DNA of 64,000 nt, from positions 295,501 through 359,500 of the forward strand of contig NZ_CP077426.1 in the NCBI RefSeq assembly GCF_019048845.1. The letters are read 5' to 3'. Within the stretch, counting starts at the first letter, position 1; each line of letters begins with the position of its first letter. The notes under the pieces are model-generated. The model saw only the letters and a program-made list of their open reading frames with translations. It did no database searches and had not been told where the DNA came from. Source of the stretch: Vibrio mimicus. GTDB taxonomy: Bacteria > Pseudomonadota > Gammaproteobacteria > Enterobacterales > Vibrionaceae. Position numbers and translations under genes: made by a program. Of the stretch, positions 36,285 through 45,450 are shown piece after piece.

Positions 36285-36893
36285 ATGAAAATTGAAAAAA
36301 ACACGGTAGCAAGTCTTGCTTACCAATTGACTATCGAAGATGGCGTGGTGGTGGATCAGTCTACGGTTGATGCGCCACTGGATTACCTGCACGGCCACAA
36401 CAACCTGATTACAGGTCTTGAGCGTGAGCTGGAAGGCAAAGTGGCTGGCGATAAATTCACAGTAACGATCGCACCGGAAGATGCGTACGGTGAGCACAAC
36501 GAAGATCTTGTGCAACGTGTTCCTGCCGAAGTGTTCCAAGGCGTTGATGAGCTAGAAGTAGGTATGCGCTTCCTGGCGGATACTGACCAAGGCCCAATCC
36601 CAGTTGAAATCACTGAAGTTGACGGTGATGAAGTTGTGGTTGATGGTAACCACATGCTGGCTGGCCAATCACTGACTTTCACCGTTGAAGTGGTCGCTGT
36701 TCGTGCAGCAACAGAAGAAGAAATGGCTCACGGCCATATCCATCAAGGTGGCGGCTGCTGTGGTGGTCATGACCACGATCACGACCATGATCATGAAGGC
36801 GGTTGCTGCGGTGGCGAAGGCCACGGCCACGATCACCACGGTCATGGTAAAGAAGGCGGCTGCTGTGGCGGCGGCAGTTGTGGTTCTCACTAA
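36285..36893 (+). CDS. slyD: FKBP-type peptidyl-prolyl isomerase and metallochaperone SlyD
   Basis: 202-residue isomerase/chaperone. The FKBP core has VASLAYQLTIEDGVVVDQS, DYLHGHNNLITGLERELEG and ITIAPEDAYGEHNEDLV. The insert-in-flap chaperone domain spans about residues 70-125. The C-terminus (about 147-202) is a metal-binding tail with repeated His-Asp pairs and GGCCGG blocks. SlyD supplies nickel for hydrogenase or urease in other species and folds diverse proteins. A CTGGAG ribosome site precedes the ATG. It is a single gene closed by a strong terminator. Confidence 0.95.
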   Translation: MKIEKNTVASLAYQLTIEDGVVVDQSTVDAPLDYLHGHNNLITGLERELEGKVAGDKFTVTIAPEDAYGEHNEDLVQRVPAEVFQGVDELEVGMRFLADTDQGPIPVEITEVDGDEVVVDGNHMLAGQSLTFTVEVVAVRAATEEEMAHGHIHQGGGCCGGHDHDHDHDHEGGCCGGEGHGHDHHGHGKEGGCCGGGSCGSH

Positions 36894-36950
36894 TTAGTGA
36901 ATCTATTTACTCCTAAGTAATACGTAATTCTCGTAGTTCGACAGGTTTGA

Positions 36951-36984
36951 AAAGCGCTAACCGCGATCCGGTTAGCGCTTTTTT
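36951..36984 (+). terminator. Intrinsic terminator after slyD
   Basis: AAGCGCTAACCG pairs with CGGTTAGCGCTT (36952-36963 with 36969-36980) across a 5-base loop, followed by TTTTT. Confidence 0.93.
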
Positions 36985-37336
36985 ATTGTTGAGACTTTTG
37001 TAGTGAGGGTGTGGATTGCCATGCCATTCTTCTTTCTTTAACCCATAATTGAAATCAGTAAGTAATCGTGTTTCTGTTGCACTGCATGATGTTATTTCAG
37101 ACTTGTATCACTATTAGCTAACAGGGAGAAGTTATCAAAATTGTTCCATGTTCTTAGTCATCACCGAATAGAGGAAACTTCATGATGGGGATTCTGATAG
37201 TGTCTAATAATAATTAAAACAACGATATAAATATAAAATAAGGTTTTTATTATTTATTGTGAGTTTTTATGTTTTGTCTGTTTTATCGCCGAATGATTAG
37301 CATGCCTGCAAATATTCATCTCAACGGACAATTCTC
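36985..37336. other. AT-rich region upstream of the lipoprotein gene
   Basis: 352 bases without a credible gene. The last 150 bases are very AT-rich (several runs like ATATAAATATAAAATA) and probably hold the promoter of the lipoprotein gene, but I could not fix hexamers with confidence. Confidence 0.5.
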
Positions 37337-38371
37337 ATGAACAACAAACTGATTCCTCTCTCTCTTTCTGTTCTGCTTACTGCATGTGGCGGTGGAGGTG
37401 GCGGCAGCTCTGAAGTGAAGACCGAAAAACCAATCGAAAAATTAACAACCTCTGTTTTGCCAAGTGGTATGTATTTAACCACGCTAAGTGACTCACAAGA
37501 TATTTTGCGTGCAGATAACGCATCTGCTCGCTTTGTTGGTGTTGCAGTGATCTTGTCAGAAAAGGAAAGTGAGACGAAAAACAATAGCCAACTGTTTGGT
37601 CACACCTTAGAAAGTTCTATTCCAAGTGGTGCAGAGAATCGCCGTTCTTTGAGCTTTATGGCAGAAAGTGAAACTGAGAATGGTGTAACAACCAGCCAGT
37701 TTCTGTGGTGGGATAGCGCATCACAGGCAAATGAAAGTACTTCTGCGGCATCTTCACCATCAGTGATGCCAAGTGCGGCACCAGAAACTTTAAAACATCA
37801 GTGGCTACCTGAGCTCGATAAAATGGGGATTACTGCGGCTGGGCAAACTTTGAGCAAAGCAATGAAAGATGGCACCTCTTTTCTTTTGCTCCAGAACGTG
37901 AAAACCATTTCTGCAACGGAATTTCTTGAAGCAAGTCCCCAAGCAAAATGGAAAGCTTCTGCTGAGCAAACTTACGCTGGCGGCTATAACCAATATCAGC
38001 TGAATTATTTTGGTAGTAAGCAAATCACAGTCAATGCCGATATTGATGGCGCGTGTAACATCGCTGCTAATGGAGAGTTAGTAGAGAATAACCTCTGGAT
38101 TTTCTCATCTGAGCCGATGAATCCGCTGTGGGTTGACCGCTGCCGAGCAAAATTAGAAGTGCTTTGGCAAGATCAATCGGCGGATGATCGTGAACAACGT
38201 ATCCGTCTTATCACTGAAAAACCTCACTCGCTAGCGATTGCACTCTTGCCTAATTCTAATGGTGAGCCGATTTTGGCTGTGAGTCACATCATCATGGCTG
38301 ATGATTTAAACAGCATGACTTTCGATCCGATCAACGTTAATGGCCATGGTTTGTTCAACTTGACTCACTAA
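37337..38371 (+). CDS. Putative lipoprotein of unknown function
   Basis: 344-residue exported protein I do not recognise. It starts with a lipoprotein signal (LIPLSLSVLLTAC, lipid-carrying Cys17) followed by a Gly-rich tether (GGGGGGSS). The rest is mixed, with a Ser/Ala/Pro-rich stretch about residues 135-155, two cysteines near 240 and 268 that could pair, and no enzyme motif. The residue after Cys is Gly, so outer-membrane sorting is expected. It is followed on the same strand by a ToxR/CadC-like regulator after 164 bases. The pair may be a surface factor and its sensor (inference). Confidence 0.75.
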   Translation: MNNKLIPLSLSVLLTACGGGGGGSSEVKTEKPIEKLTTSVLPSGMYLTTLSDSQDILRADNASARFVGVAVILSEKESETKNNSQLFGHTLESSIPSGAENRRSLSFMAESETENGVTTSQFLWWDSASQANESTSAASSPSVMPSAAPETLKHQWLPELDKMGITAAGQTLSKAMKDGTSFLLLQNVKTISATEFLEASPQAKWKASAEQTYAGGYNQYQLNYFGSKQITVNADIDGACNIAANGELVENNLWIFSSEPMNPLWVDRCRAKLEVLWQDQSADDREQRIRLITEKPHSLAIALLPNSNGEPILAVSHIIMADDLNSMTFDPINVNGHGLFNLTH

Positions 38372-38412
38372 GCTTTGCTCTTAACTAACTGATCTGAATT
38401 AGCTAAGTTTCA

Positions 38413-38494
38413 GGATATCCATAAACCATTACGTGTGAGTGGATATCCACTTTTTTTCTGGTGATATTTTACCCGCCCTTTGGTAATATCCACC
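38413..38494. promoter_or_regulatory. Array of four related palindromic sites before the ToxR-like regulator gene
   Basis: GGATATCC (38413-38420), GTGGATATCCAC (38439-38450), GGTGATATTTTACC (38460-38473) and GGTAATATCCACC (38482-38494) share a GGnnATATCC-type core. Their ATAT centres are spaced about 28, 21 and 22 bases, so the last three lie on one face of the helix. This looks like an operator for a dimeric regulator, perhaps the downstream product. GTGGATATCCAC with its T-run could instead or also be a weak terminator of the lipoprotein gene. Confidence 0.5.
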
Positions 38495-38535
38495 TCCCCA
38501 ATAAATAGCATCAAATACATTCCCCCAAGATCTAC

Positions 38536-40044
38536 ATGAAAAATATATTGAGCCAAGCCAAAAAAACTCATGGTCTGATCGCTATTGGTTCTCTTCGCTA
38601 CAACGTATTGAGTCGCCAACTCTGTAGTAAAACCGAAGTTATTGAGCTTGAGCCACGTAGTACAGAGCTGCTAGAAATATTGCTTGATCATGTAGGGGTG
38701 CCACTGAGTGCAGATAAAATCATTGAGTTAGTCTGGCAAAGTAAGTTTATTTCTCGCAATGTACTGACTAATCGAATCAGTTTGTTACGCACAATTTTAA
38801 AACAACATGATCCTGATTTGGATGTTAACCGAGTCCTCATCACTTACCCAAAGAAAGGGTATTTCTTCAATCAAGACAAAGTTTATCTAATCAATCCAGA
38901 ACCGTTAGCGGAAGTTGTGGATACAAAACGTGAAAGAGTGAGTCATCAGCCCTCTCACTGGAAAACGGGATTAGTGGTATTGCTACTTTGTTGTTTGTCT
39001 GCCTTTATGGGGTATTCATTTTTCCATCTTCAGCAAGCGAAGATACCGCAATATGATGATCGAGCACCTGTGGTTGAACTGCTACTTAACAGCATCAAAG
39101 CGGCTGACCCGTATGCAAAAAAGTATTTGCTATCTATCAAAACCTTATTGCTGAATGAACAGATTAATTACCCATATACCTCTTTAGCCAATCAAGATGC
39201 CCCTAATTATTTTTTGACTCCACTGGATGAGACCCATTACTGGCCTGGAGCCAAAAGCATACTCAGTAGTGATTACAAATTGGATTTGGAGCTAAGAACG
39301 GCTTCAGAAGGAGACCAACTGTTAGCGGTTTTAAAGATAAGCCATTACCCAAGCCAAAGAGTTGTGTATCAAGAAAGTTCTAAGCTCGATCCCGAAAGCC
39401 TAGAGAAAAGCGTTCACGAGCTGAATCAAATGGTGGTGGCTTTCTTCAATCTTCCAGAGTGGGATGCTCCGCTCAGTGCTACGCCGTCAATTAATCAACT
39501 GGTGAATCAACCCTTGGAAATAACGTTGCAACAAATGGTGCAACGCGGTCATGTAAATGAATTAGAGGCTGGCTATATTTCACGAGCCTTGTTATCTCAG
39601 AAAAAAATTCAACCTACTGTATTAAAATCTTGGTTAAACGTTGTTGAAACCAGTTTCCAATTTCACAGTGAAGAGACTGGCATTTGGTTAGGCCTACTCT
39701 ATTACCGTTCAGAGGATTTTAATATCGCCCATGAGTATTTGGTGAAAACACACTTCAACAATCAGGTGGATAATGCCTTTTTGTACCTAATTTTATCGGA
39801 TATCGCTCTTGAACAAAAACAGGCCAATGACTTTCGGAACAATTACTTGAAATCGATGGTGGCACTCACACGAACAATTCCATCCGAACAAATATTTCAG
39901 CGTTTATCACAACGTGAGAGCCGAGATACCTGTTTAGCACCGTGGGATAATATGTTTAAAAAGGCCAACATTCAGGAACAGCTCACACCGTGGCAGAATC
40001 GCTTTTCTGACTATTGTACTAAGGCTGAACGTTACTTGTATTAG
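38536..40044 (+). CDS. Membrane-anchored winged-helix regulator (ToxR/CadC type)
   Basis: 502-residue one-component regulator. The N-terminal OmpR-type winged helix (about 15-111) has IELEPRSTELLEILLDHVG and the recognition helix region SRNVLTNRISLLRTILK. The YPKKGYFF ending is the usual wing. One transmembrane helix (about 144-164, GLVVLLLCCLSAFMGY) leads to a large periplasmic domain (about 170-502) that I cannot match. Two cysteines lie near the C-terminus (DTCLAPW and SDYCTKAE), which may form a sensing disulfide. It lies after the lipoprotein gene and the palindrome array. Not ToxR or TcpP themselves; the signal sensed is unknown. Confidence 0.85.
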   Translation: MKNILSQAKKTHGLIAIGSLRYNVLSRQLCSKTEVIELEPRSTELLEILLDHVGVPLSADKIIELVWQSKFISRNVLTNRISLLRTILKQHDPDLDVNRVLITYPKKGYFFNQDKVYLINPEPLAEVVDTKRERVSHQPSHWKTGLVVLLLCCLSAFMGYSFFHLQQAKIPQYDDRAPVVELLLNSIKAADPYAKKYLLSIKTLLLNEQINYPYTSLANQDAPNYFLTPLDETHYWPGAKSILSSDYKLDLELRTASEGDQLLAVLKISHYPSQRVVYQESSKLDPESLEKSVHELNQMVVAFFNLPEWDAPLSATPSINQLVNQPLEITLQQMVQRGHVNELEAGYISRALLSQKKIQPTVLKSWLNVVETSFQFHSEETGIWLGLLYYRSEDFNIAHEYLVKTHFNNQVDNAFLYLILSDIALEQKQANDFRNNYLKSMVALTRTIPSEQIFQRLSQRESRDTCLAPWDNMFKKANIQEQLTPWQNRFSDYCTKAERYLY

Positions 40045-40134
40045 TTGATAAAACAAGATTTCACTGTGCTAATTTATGTATGGTAGTTTCCCTAAATAGT
40101 AATTAAGCCGCTTACGCTACGGAGAACACAAGTT

Positions 40135-41115
40135 ATGTCACAGCCTTTTGCGATTGCCATCCATGGTGGTGCAGGTACGATTTTGCGCGAGCAGATGAGT
40201 GAATCACTGCGTGCGGACATTCTTAACACCTTAGAACAGGCCGTTCGAGCCGGACATCAATTGTTAACACAAGGTATGGATGCTCTGGATGCAGTCGTTG
40301 CTGCGGTGACGGTATTGGAAGACTCTCCGCTGTTTAATGCTGGCAAAGGATCGGTACTGACGCACAATGAAATGGTGGAGATGGATGCCTCAGTCATGCA
40401 TGGTGCAGCGCGTGAAGCGGGCGCGATTGCGGGCGTGCGCCACATCAAAAATCCCATTCAACTTGCGCGCGATGTGCTGCGCCATAGTGAGCATGTATTT
40501 TTGATCGGTGAAGGGGCTGAGCAGTTTGCCTTCCAGCAAGGTCATGTTTATACCGAACAGGATTATTTCTTTACTGAGCGCCGTTATGAACAGCTGCAAA
40601 ATATGAAGCAGCAAGATCGCTTCGCACTTTCAGAAGCTACCTACCAATCTGGATCTGCGGAACAAGAGCCGCAAAGTGAATATCCCGATGATAAGAAATT
40701 TGGCACGGTAGGCGCGGTGGCGCTGGATCAACAGGGTAATTTAGCGGCGGCGACCAGTACGGGGGGGATCACCAACAAGCGTTTTGGTCGGGTGGGAGAT
40801 TCTCCACTGATCGGCGCAGGAACAATAGCAGAAAACGGGAATGTTGCGATTTCATGCACCGGAATGGGGGAGTATTTCATTCGTTATGCGGTGGCTGGGG
40901 ATGTTGCTGCGCGAATGCGTTATCTCAAAGAAGATGTACACACAGCTTGTGAAACTGTGGTGCAAGGTGAATTAAAAACTGTGGGTGGCGAAGGTGGTTT
41001 AATTGCTATCGATGGTGGGGGTGATATTCACTTTGCGATGAACAGTTCTGGGATGTACCGCGCCTGTATTGATCGCCATGGGCAATTCAGCGTGAAAATT
41101 TACGCTGACGAATAA
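40135..41115 (+). CDS. iaaA: Isoaspartyl peptidase/L-asparaginase (Ntn hydrolase)
   Basis: 326-residue N-terminal-nucleophile hydrolase that cleaves beta-aspartyl dipeptides and asparagine. The precursor has AIHGGAGTI, NAGKGSVLT and MDASVMHGAAREAGAIAG in the alpha part. The autocleavage site is before Thr191 in KKFGTVGAVALD, and the beta part has ATSTGGITNKRFGRVGDSPLIGAGT. The subunits are therefore about 20 and 14 kDa after self-cleavage. It lies alone between the regulator gene and purA. ACGGAGAACAC supplies the ribosome site. Confidence 0.93.
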   Translation: MSQPFAIAIHGGAGTILREQMSESLRADILNTLEQAVRAGHQLLTQGMDALDAVVAAVTVLEDSPLFNAGKGSVLTHNEMVEMDASVMHGAAREAGAIAGVRHIKNPIQLARDVLRHSEHVFLIGEGAEQFAFQQGHVYTEQDYFFTERRYEQLQNMKQQDRFALSEATYQSGSAEQEPQSEYPDDKKFGTVGAVALDQQGNLAAATSTGGITNKRFGRVGDSPLIGAGTIAENGNVAISCTGMGEYFIRYAVAGDVAARMRYLKEDVHTACETVVQGELKTVGGEGGLIAIDGGGDIHFAMNSSGMYRACIDRHGQFSVKIYADE

Positions 41116-41196
41116 GCGATTCTTAATTATCGTTTGCTAATAACCGAATGGATTTTCAAGGTCGTTTTATATGAAATTTTCATGCTTAAAAAATGA

Positions 41197-41225
41197 CTGC
41201 AAGGATTCAAATTCGGTGCTAGAAT
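41197..41225 (+). promoter_or_regulatory. Probable promoter of purA
   Basis: CTGCAA (41197-41202), a 17-base spacer and TAGAAT (41220-41225), about 30 bases before the purA start. The -35 element is moderate. Confidence 0.45.
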
Positions 41226-41235
41226 CCTTTTTTAA

Positions 41236-42555
<1,320 letters not shown>

Positions 42556-42574
42556 TCTTGAGATGAAAAATAGT

Positions 42575-42603
42575 AAGCCGACTCACTGAGTCGGCTTTTT
42601 TTT
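42575..42603 (+). terminator. Intrinsic terminator after purA
   Basis: AAGCCGACT (42575-42583) pairs with AGTCGGCTT (42589-42597) across a 5-base loop, followed by a long T-run. Confidence 0.93.
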
Positions 42604-42668
42604 GCCATACTGTTGGTGGTATTTTGTTCATCTGTGGCAAAAAATTGCCGCAAAAGGGTAAATGAACC

Positions 42669-42695
42669 TAAAGCGATGGCATTCCATGCCGATAT
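42669..42695 (+). promoter_or_regulatory. Sigma-28 (FliA) type promoter of motX
   Basis: TAAA (42669-42672), exactly 15 bases, then GCCGATAT (42688-42695). This matches the flagellar sigma-28 consensus TAAA-N15-GCCGATAA at all but one base. It lies about 68 bases before the motX start and fits the late flagellar class known for motX in vibrios. Confidence 0.8.
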
Positions 42696-42762
42696 AGAAA
42701 GCAAACCGAGTCAGAGTGCAATGTGGCACGCGATGGCTGCGGTGTTGTGTAAGAGTGCAGGT

Positions 42763-43398
42763 ATGAAGCTACGAACGGTAGCCGCTTCCTTATTGCTTGC
42801 ATGGCACTCCTCATATAATCCTGCTTATGCAGCGGATTTAGGAGAGCCAGTGCCTATCTATTCGGAAGCTGAGCTAATCAAACTGATTGAAGAAAATAAA
42901 CATCTTGAGCGCGTAAAAGCCGATAATTGCCAGATTGTGGAAGACATTGTCGCGCGTGCAACGCGTATCAGTCTGCCCTCGTATGAATTCCTGTATGGTG
43001 ACATGCTGGCGTGGGGCGTGTGTGTTGATCAGGATGTCGAGCTTGGTCTCTATTATATGGAGAATGCGGCGCACCAAGGACTACCAGCTGCACTTGAGCA
43101 GCTTGGGCGTTATTACTCACGTGGCACGTTAGTACAACAAGATAAAGAACGCGCAATCCCATATCTGCGTGAAGCTGCGGCTATGGGCAACTTGAATGCA
43201 CGCATTCAGTTGGCTGAACTGTTACTGCGTGATTACGGTAGCCCGCTCGATTATGAAGATGCGTATCGTTGGTTATATAACTCGGTAACCGCTGATCAGC
43301 GTACTCACAACCGTATCGCACTTCTTCGTCAGGGCTTAGAACGCCGTATGCCGGAGAACATTATCGCGCGAGCAAAACGTAGAGAAACGTTCTGGTAA
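42763..43398 (+). CDS. motX: Sodium-driven flagellar motor protein MotX
   Basis: MotX is a periplasmic T-ring protein that, with MotY, anchors the PomA/PomB sodium stators. The 211-residue precursor begins MKLRTVAASLLLAWHSS with cleavage near AYA-ADLGEP. Sel1-like repeats follow (YEFLYGDMLAWGVCVDQDVELGLYYMENAAHQG, GRYYSRGTLVQQDKERAIPYLREAAAMG). The start ATG 42763 lies downstream of the sigma-28 promoter. A longer in-frame reading from 42613 would begin upstream of that promoter and hide the signal peptide. MotY is not in the window. Confidence 0.95.
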   Translation: MKLRTVAASLLLAWHSSYNPAYAADLGEPVPIYSEAELIKLIEENKHLERVKADNCQIVEDIVARATRISLPSYEFLYGDMLAWGVCVDQDVELGLYYMENAAHQGLPAALEQLGRYYSRGTLVQQDKERAIPYLREAAAMGNLNARIQLAELLLRDYGSPLDYEDAYRWLYNSVTADQRTHNRIALLRQGLERRMPENIIARAKRRETFW

Positions 43399-43438
43399 AT
43401 TGTCTTTACCAGAACGCAGATTTCTCGTGTAAAAGTTA

Positions 43439-45268
43439 TTAGCGCAAAAACTGACGCATCTCCTGCAGTGCTTGCATAATCTGCTGACTGGAAATTTGTC
43501 GCTCCTTCTCAGGCATCAGATCCGCACTTAAGGCTTCAACTCGGCCACTCGGGTAACTGACCAACATCTCCTTATCACTTACCAAAGCATAGTTAAAGTA
43601 GCTGCCGATAATCGTCCATTCCCTCTGCGGACTTGCTTGCCAAAGCGGATACCCTAACGCAAATTCATTCATCGGGTTTTGTACCCCTAACACTTCTTGC
43701 ATCAGCATAGGCGCCACATCAAGGTGCGTGGTTTTATGGGTGAGCACAGTACCTTCTTTCTCTGGAATATAGATATACAGCGGCACATGAATCTGCGCCA
43801 TGCTGTAGTTACTGCCATGTCCCCAATAATTCTGTTGATTGTCATTAAACTCCTCACCATGGTCAGAAGTAATGATCACGATCGTATTGCTCAGCTCATT
43901 GCGGGCTTTCAGCTCATTGAGCACTTTACCGATCAATGAATCTGCGTAATAGACCGCGTTGCGATAACGGTTACGATAGGGTTCAGGATCAAAACTGTTG
44001 TTGAGTTTGATGTGATCGACGCGTTCCCAATAAGGAGTAAACGGCGGCGTCATAGTGGATGGAAAATCTGCCGCATGCGCTGAATCGTAAAACAGAAACC
44101 CGAAGTAAGGCTGCTGGCGATCCCGCTGATTGAGAAAGCTGAGAAAGTCTTCGGTAATCCGTTCATCGCGTTGCGGTGGTGTTTCACCCGGTGTCACTGT
44201 GCGTAGTTGTTGGATTTTGCTAAAGATCGTCCGATCAAAAGGCGGACTGTTTAAAGGTGCCGAGCTGTAAATCGCAAATTGATAATTGAGATCGGCGAGT
44301 GCCTGCATCAATTGAGGGCGCGTCTGACTACTTTGAAATTCTTCCCAATAAGTAGCAGGTAAACCATAAAACAGACTAAATAGCCCAGCTTGAGTTGAGT
44401 TACCACCGCTTAAATGATGGGTAAAGCGAGTTGTACTTTGACCAAAATTCGCAATGTTTGGAGTCACTTCGCGATTGGCATCATCAAAACGCCATGCATC
44501 AATGCCAATCACCAAAATGTTAGGGCGCTGTGCGGGTGGCTCAATGCGCAGTGGGCGCAGAGGGTAGTTTAAAGCGCTACTGGTTGGGGCATGAAAATCC
44601 ACTTGCTGACGGCGAGCCGCTTGCGCATCGACAACATCCAGTTGATCGAAAAAGCGCTTAGCCGTCAAAGGATAATAGAGCGGCCAGTGGTAACTGTAGC
44701 TTGGGATTTCGCTGTCATAAGTGGCGTCTTTCCATGCATGAATCATTTGGCTGCTCAGTAGAGCCAGTAGCCAGAGGCTACAGACAGCGCCAATTAAGCG
44801 CGGACTTTGGATATGCTGTGCCAGTTTCATCACTAACCATTGTGCAAGACCAACAATCATCACGATCAAGCTTGCCATCACTAGGGTGTACCAAGACACA
44901 CTGATGACCTGTTCTCCACCATGCAGCAGTAGATCCCACACAAAGCCACTGAGATGGAAACGGTATTGTTGGTACACCTCAATATCGATCAACAGCAAAA
45001 TACTGACCAGCCAAGACACCAAAAAGACAGCGCCATGCAACAATCGACTTGGTAGCCAGACCAAGACGAGTGCGCTGAGGGTAATCGCAAAGGCGAATAA
45101 GCCAAACCAGCCAAACTGAGTGGTCAAAAGATAAGTATAAGCCGTCGTGTTGCCAGCGCTGACCTCCATCCATTTCAGATAAGGCAGACCTAACACACTC
45201 AATAAAACGGCGTTCAAAATAAAGTGACTAAAAAGCCACTGTATATTCTTTTTTATCATCAATAACAT
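43439..45268 (-). CDS. PbgA/YejM-like inner-membrane sulfatase-fold protein
   Basis: 609-residue protein with a DUF3413-type membrane domain (about residues 1-190, five helices) and a periplasmic sulfatase/phosphoethanolamine-transferase-fold domain (about 245-609). Blocks NILVIGIDAWRFDD, LSGGNSTQAGLFSLFYGLP, VIITSDHGEEFNDN and WGHGSNYSMAQIHVPLY contain the usual metal and nucleophile positions. E. coli YejM controls LpxC turnover and so lipopolysaccharide amounts; an equivalent role is inferred. Start chosen at ATG 45268 (MLLMIKKN) over a TTG at 45307. It is divergent from rnr. Confidence 0.85.
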   Translation of the reverse strand: MLLMIKKNIQWLFSHFILNAVLLSVLGLPYLKWMEVSAGNTTAYTYLLTTQFGWFGLFAFAITLSALVLVWLPSRLLHGAVFLVSWLVSILLLIDIEVYQQYRFHLSGFVWDLLLHGGEQVISVSWYTLVMASLIVMIVGLAQWLVMKLAQHIQSPRLIGAVCSLWLLALLSSQMIHAWKDATYDSEIPSYSYHWPLYYPLTAKRFFDQLDVVDAQAARRQQVDFHAPTSSALNYPLRPLRIEPPAQRPNILVIGIDAWRFDDANREVTPNIANFGQSTTRFTHHLSGGNSTQAGLFSLFYGLPATYWEEFQSSQTRPQLMQALADLNYQFAIYSSAPLNSPPFDRTIFSKIQQLRTVTPGETPPQRDERITEDFLSFLNQRDRQQPYFGFLFYDSAHAADFPSTMTPPFTPYWERVDHIKLNNSFDPEPYRNRYRNAVYYADSLIGKVLNELKARNELSNTIVIITSDHGEEFNDNQQNYWGHGSNYSMAQIHVPLYIYIPEKEGTVLTHKTTHLDVAPMLMQEVLGVQNPMNEFALGYPLWQASPQREWTIIGSYFNYALVSDKEMLVSYPSGRVEALSADLMPEKERQISSQQIMQALQEMRQFLR

Positions 45269-45450
45269 GTGGAATCCCCGTATCAGATGGGATTGGTTGG
45301 ACAGCAAAATCGTTGCAAATAATAACTTAAAAGTTGACTCAAGTCACGTTACCTAGAATGATGAACTGGTTCTGTGCGTTGTCATTAGTTGTTAGTAGTG
45401 ACAAAGCAGTAGGATATAACTAACACCTTCCTAGATAAGCAGGTCTGCCT

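Noticed and set aside
36685..36897. Plus and minus strand frames across the slyD tail
   Set aside because: They arise from the repetitive His/Gly/Cys codons and have low-complexity composition.
42613..42762. N-terminal extension of motX by 50 residues
   Set aside because: It would begin upstream of the sigma-28 promoter and bury the signal peptide.
45334..45359. Promoter pair TTGACT/TAGAAT before rnr
   Set aside because: The spacer is only 14 bases, too short for a sigma-70 promoter to be claimed.
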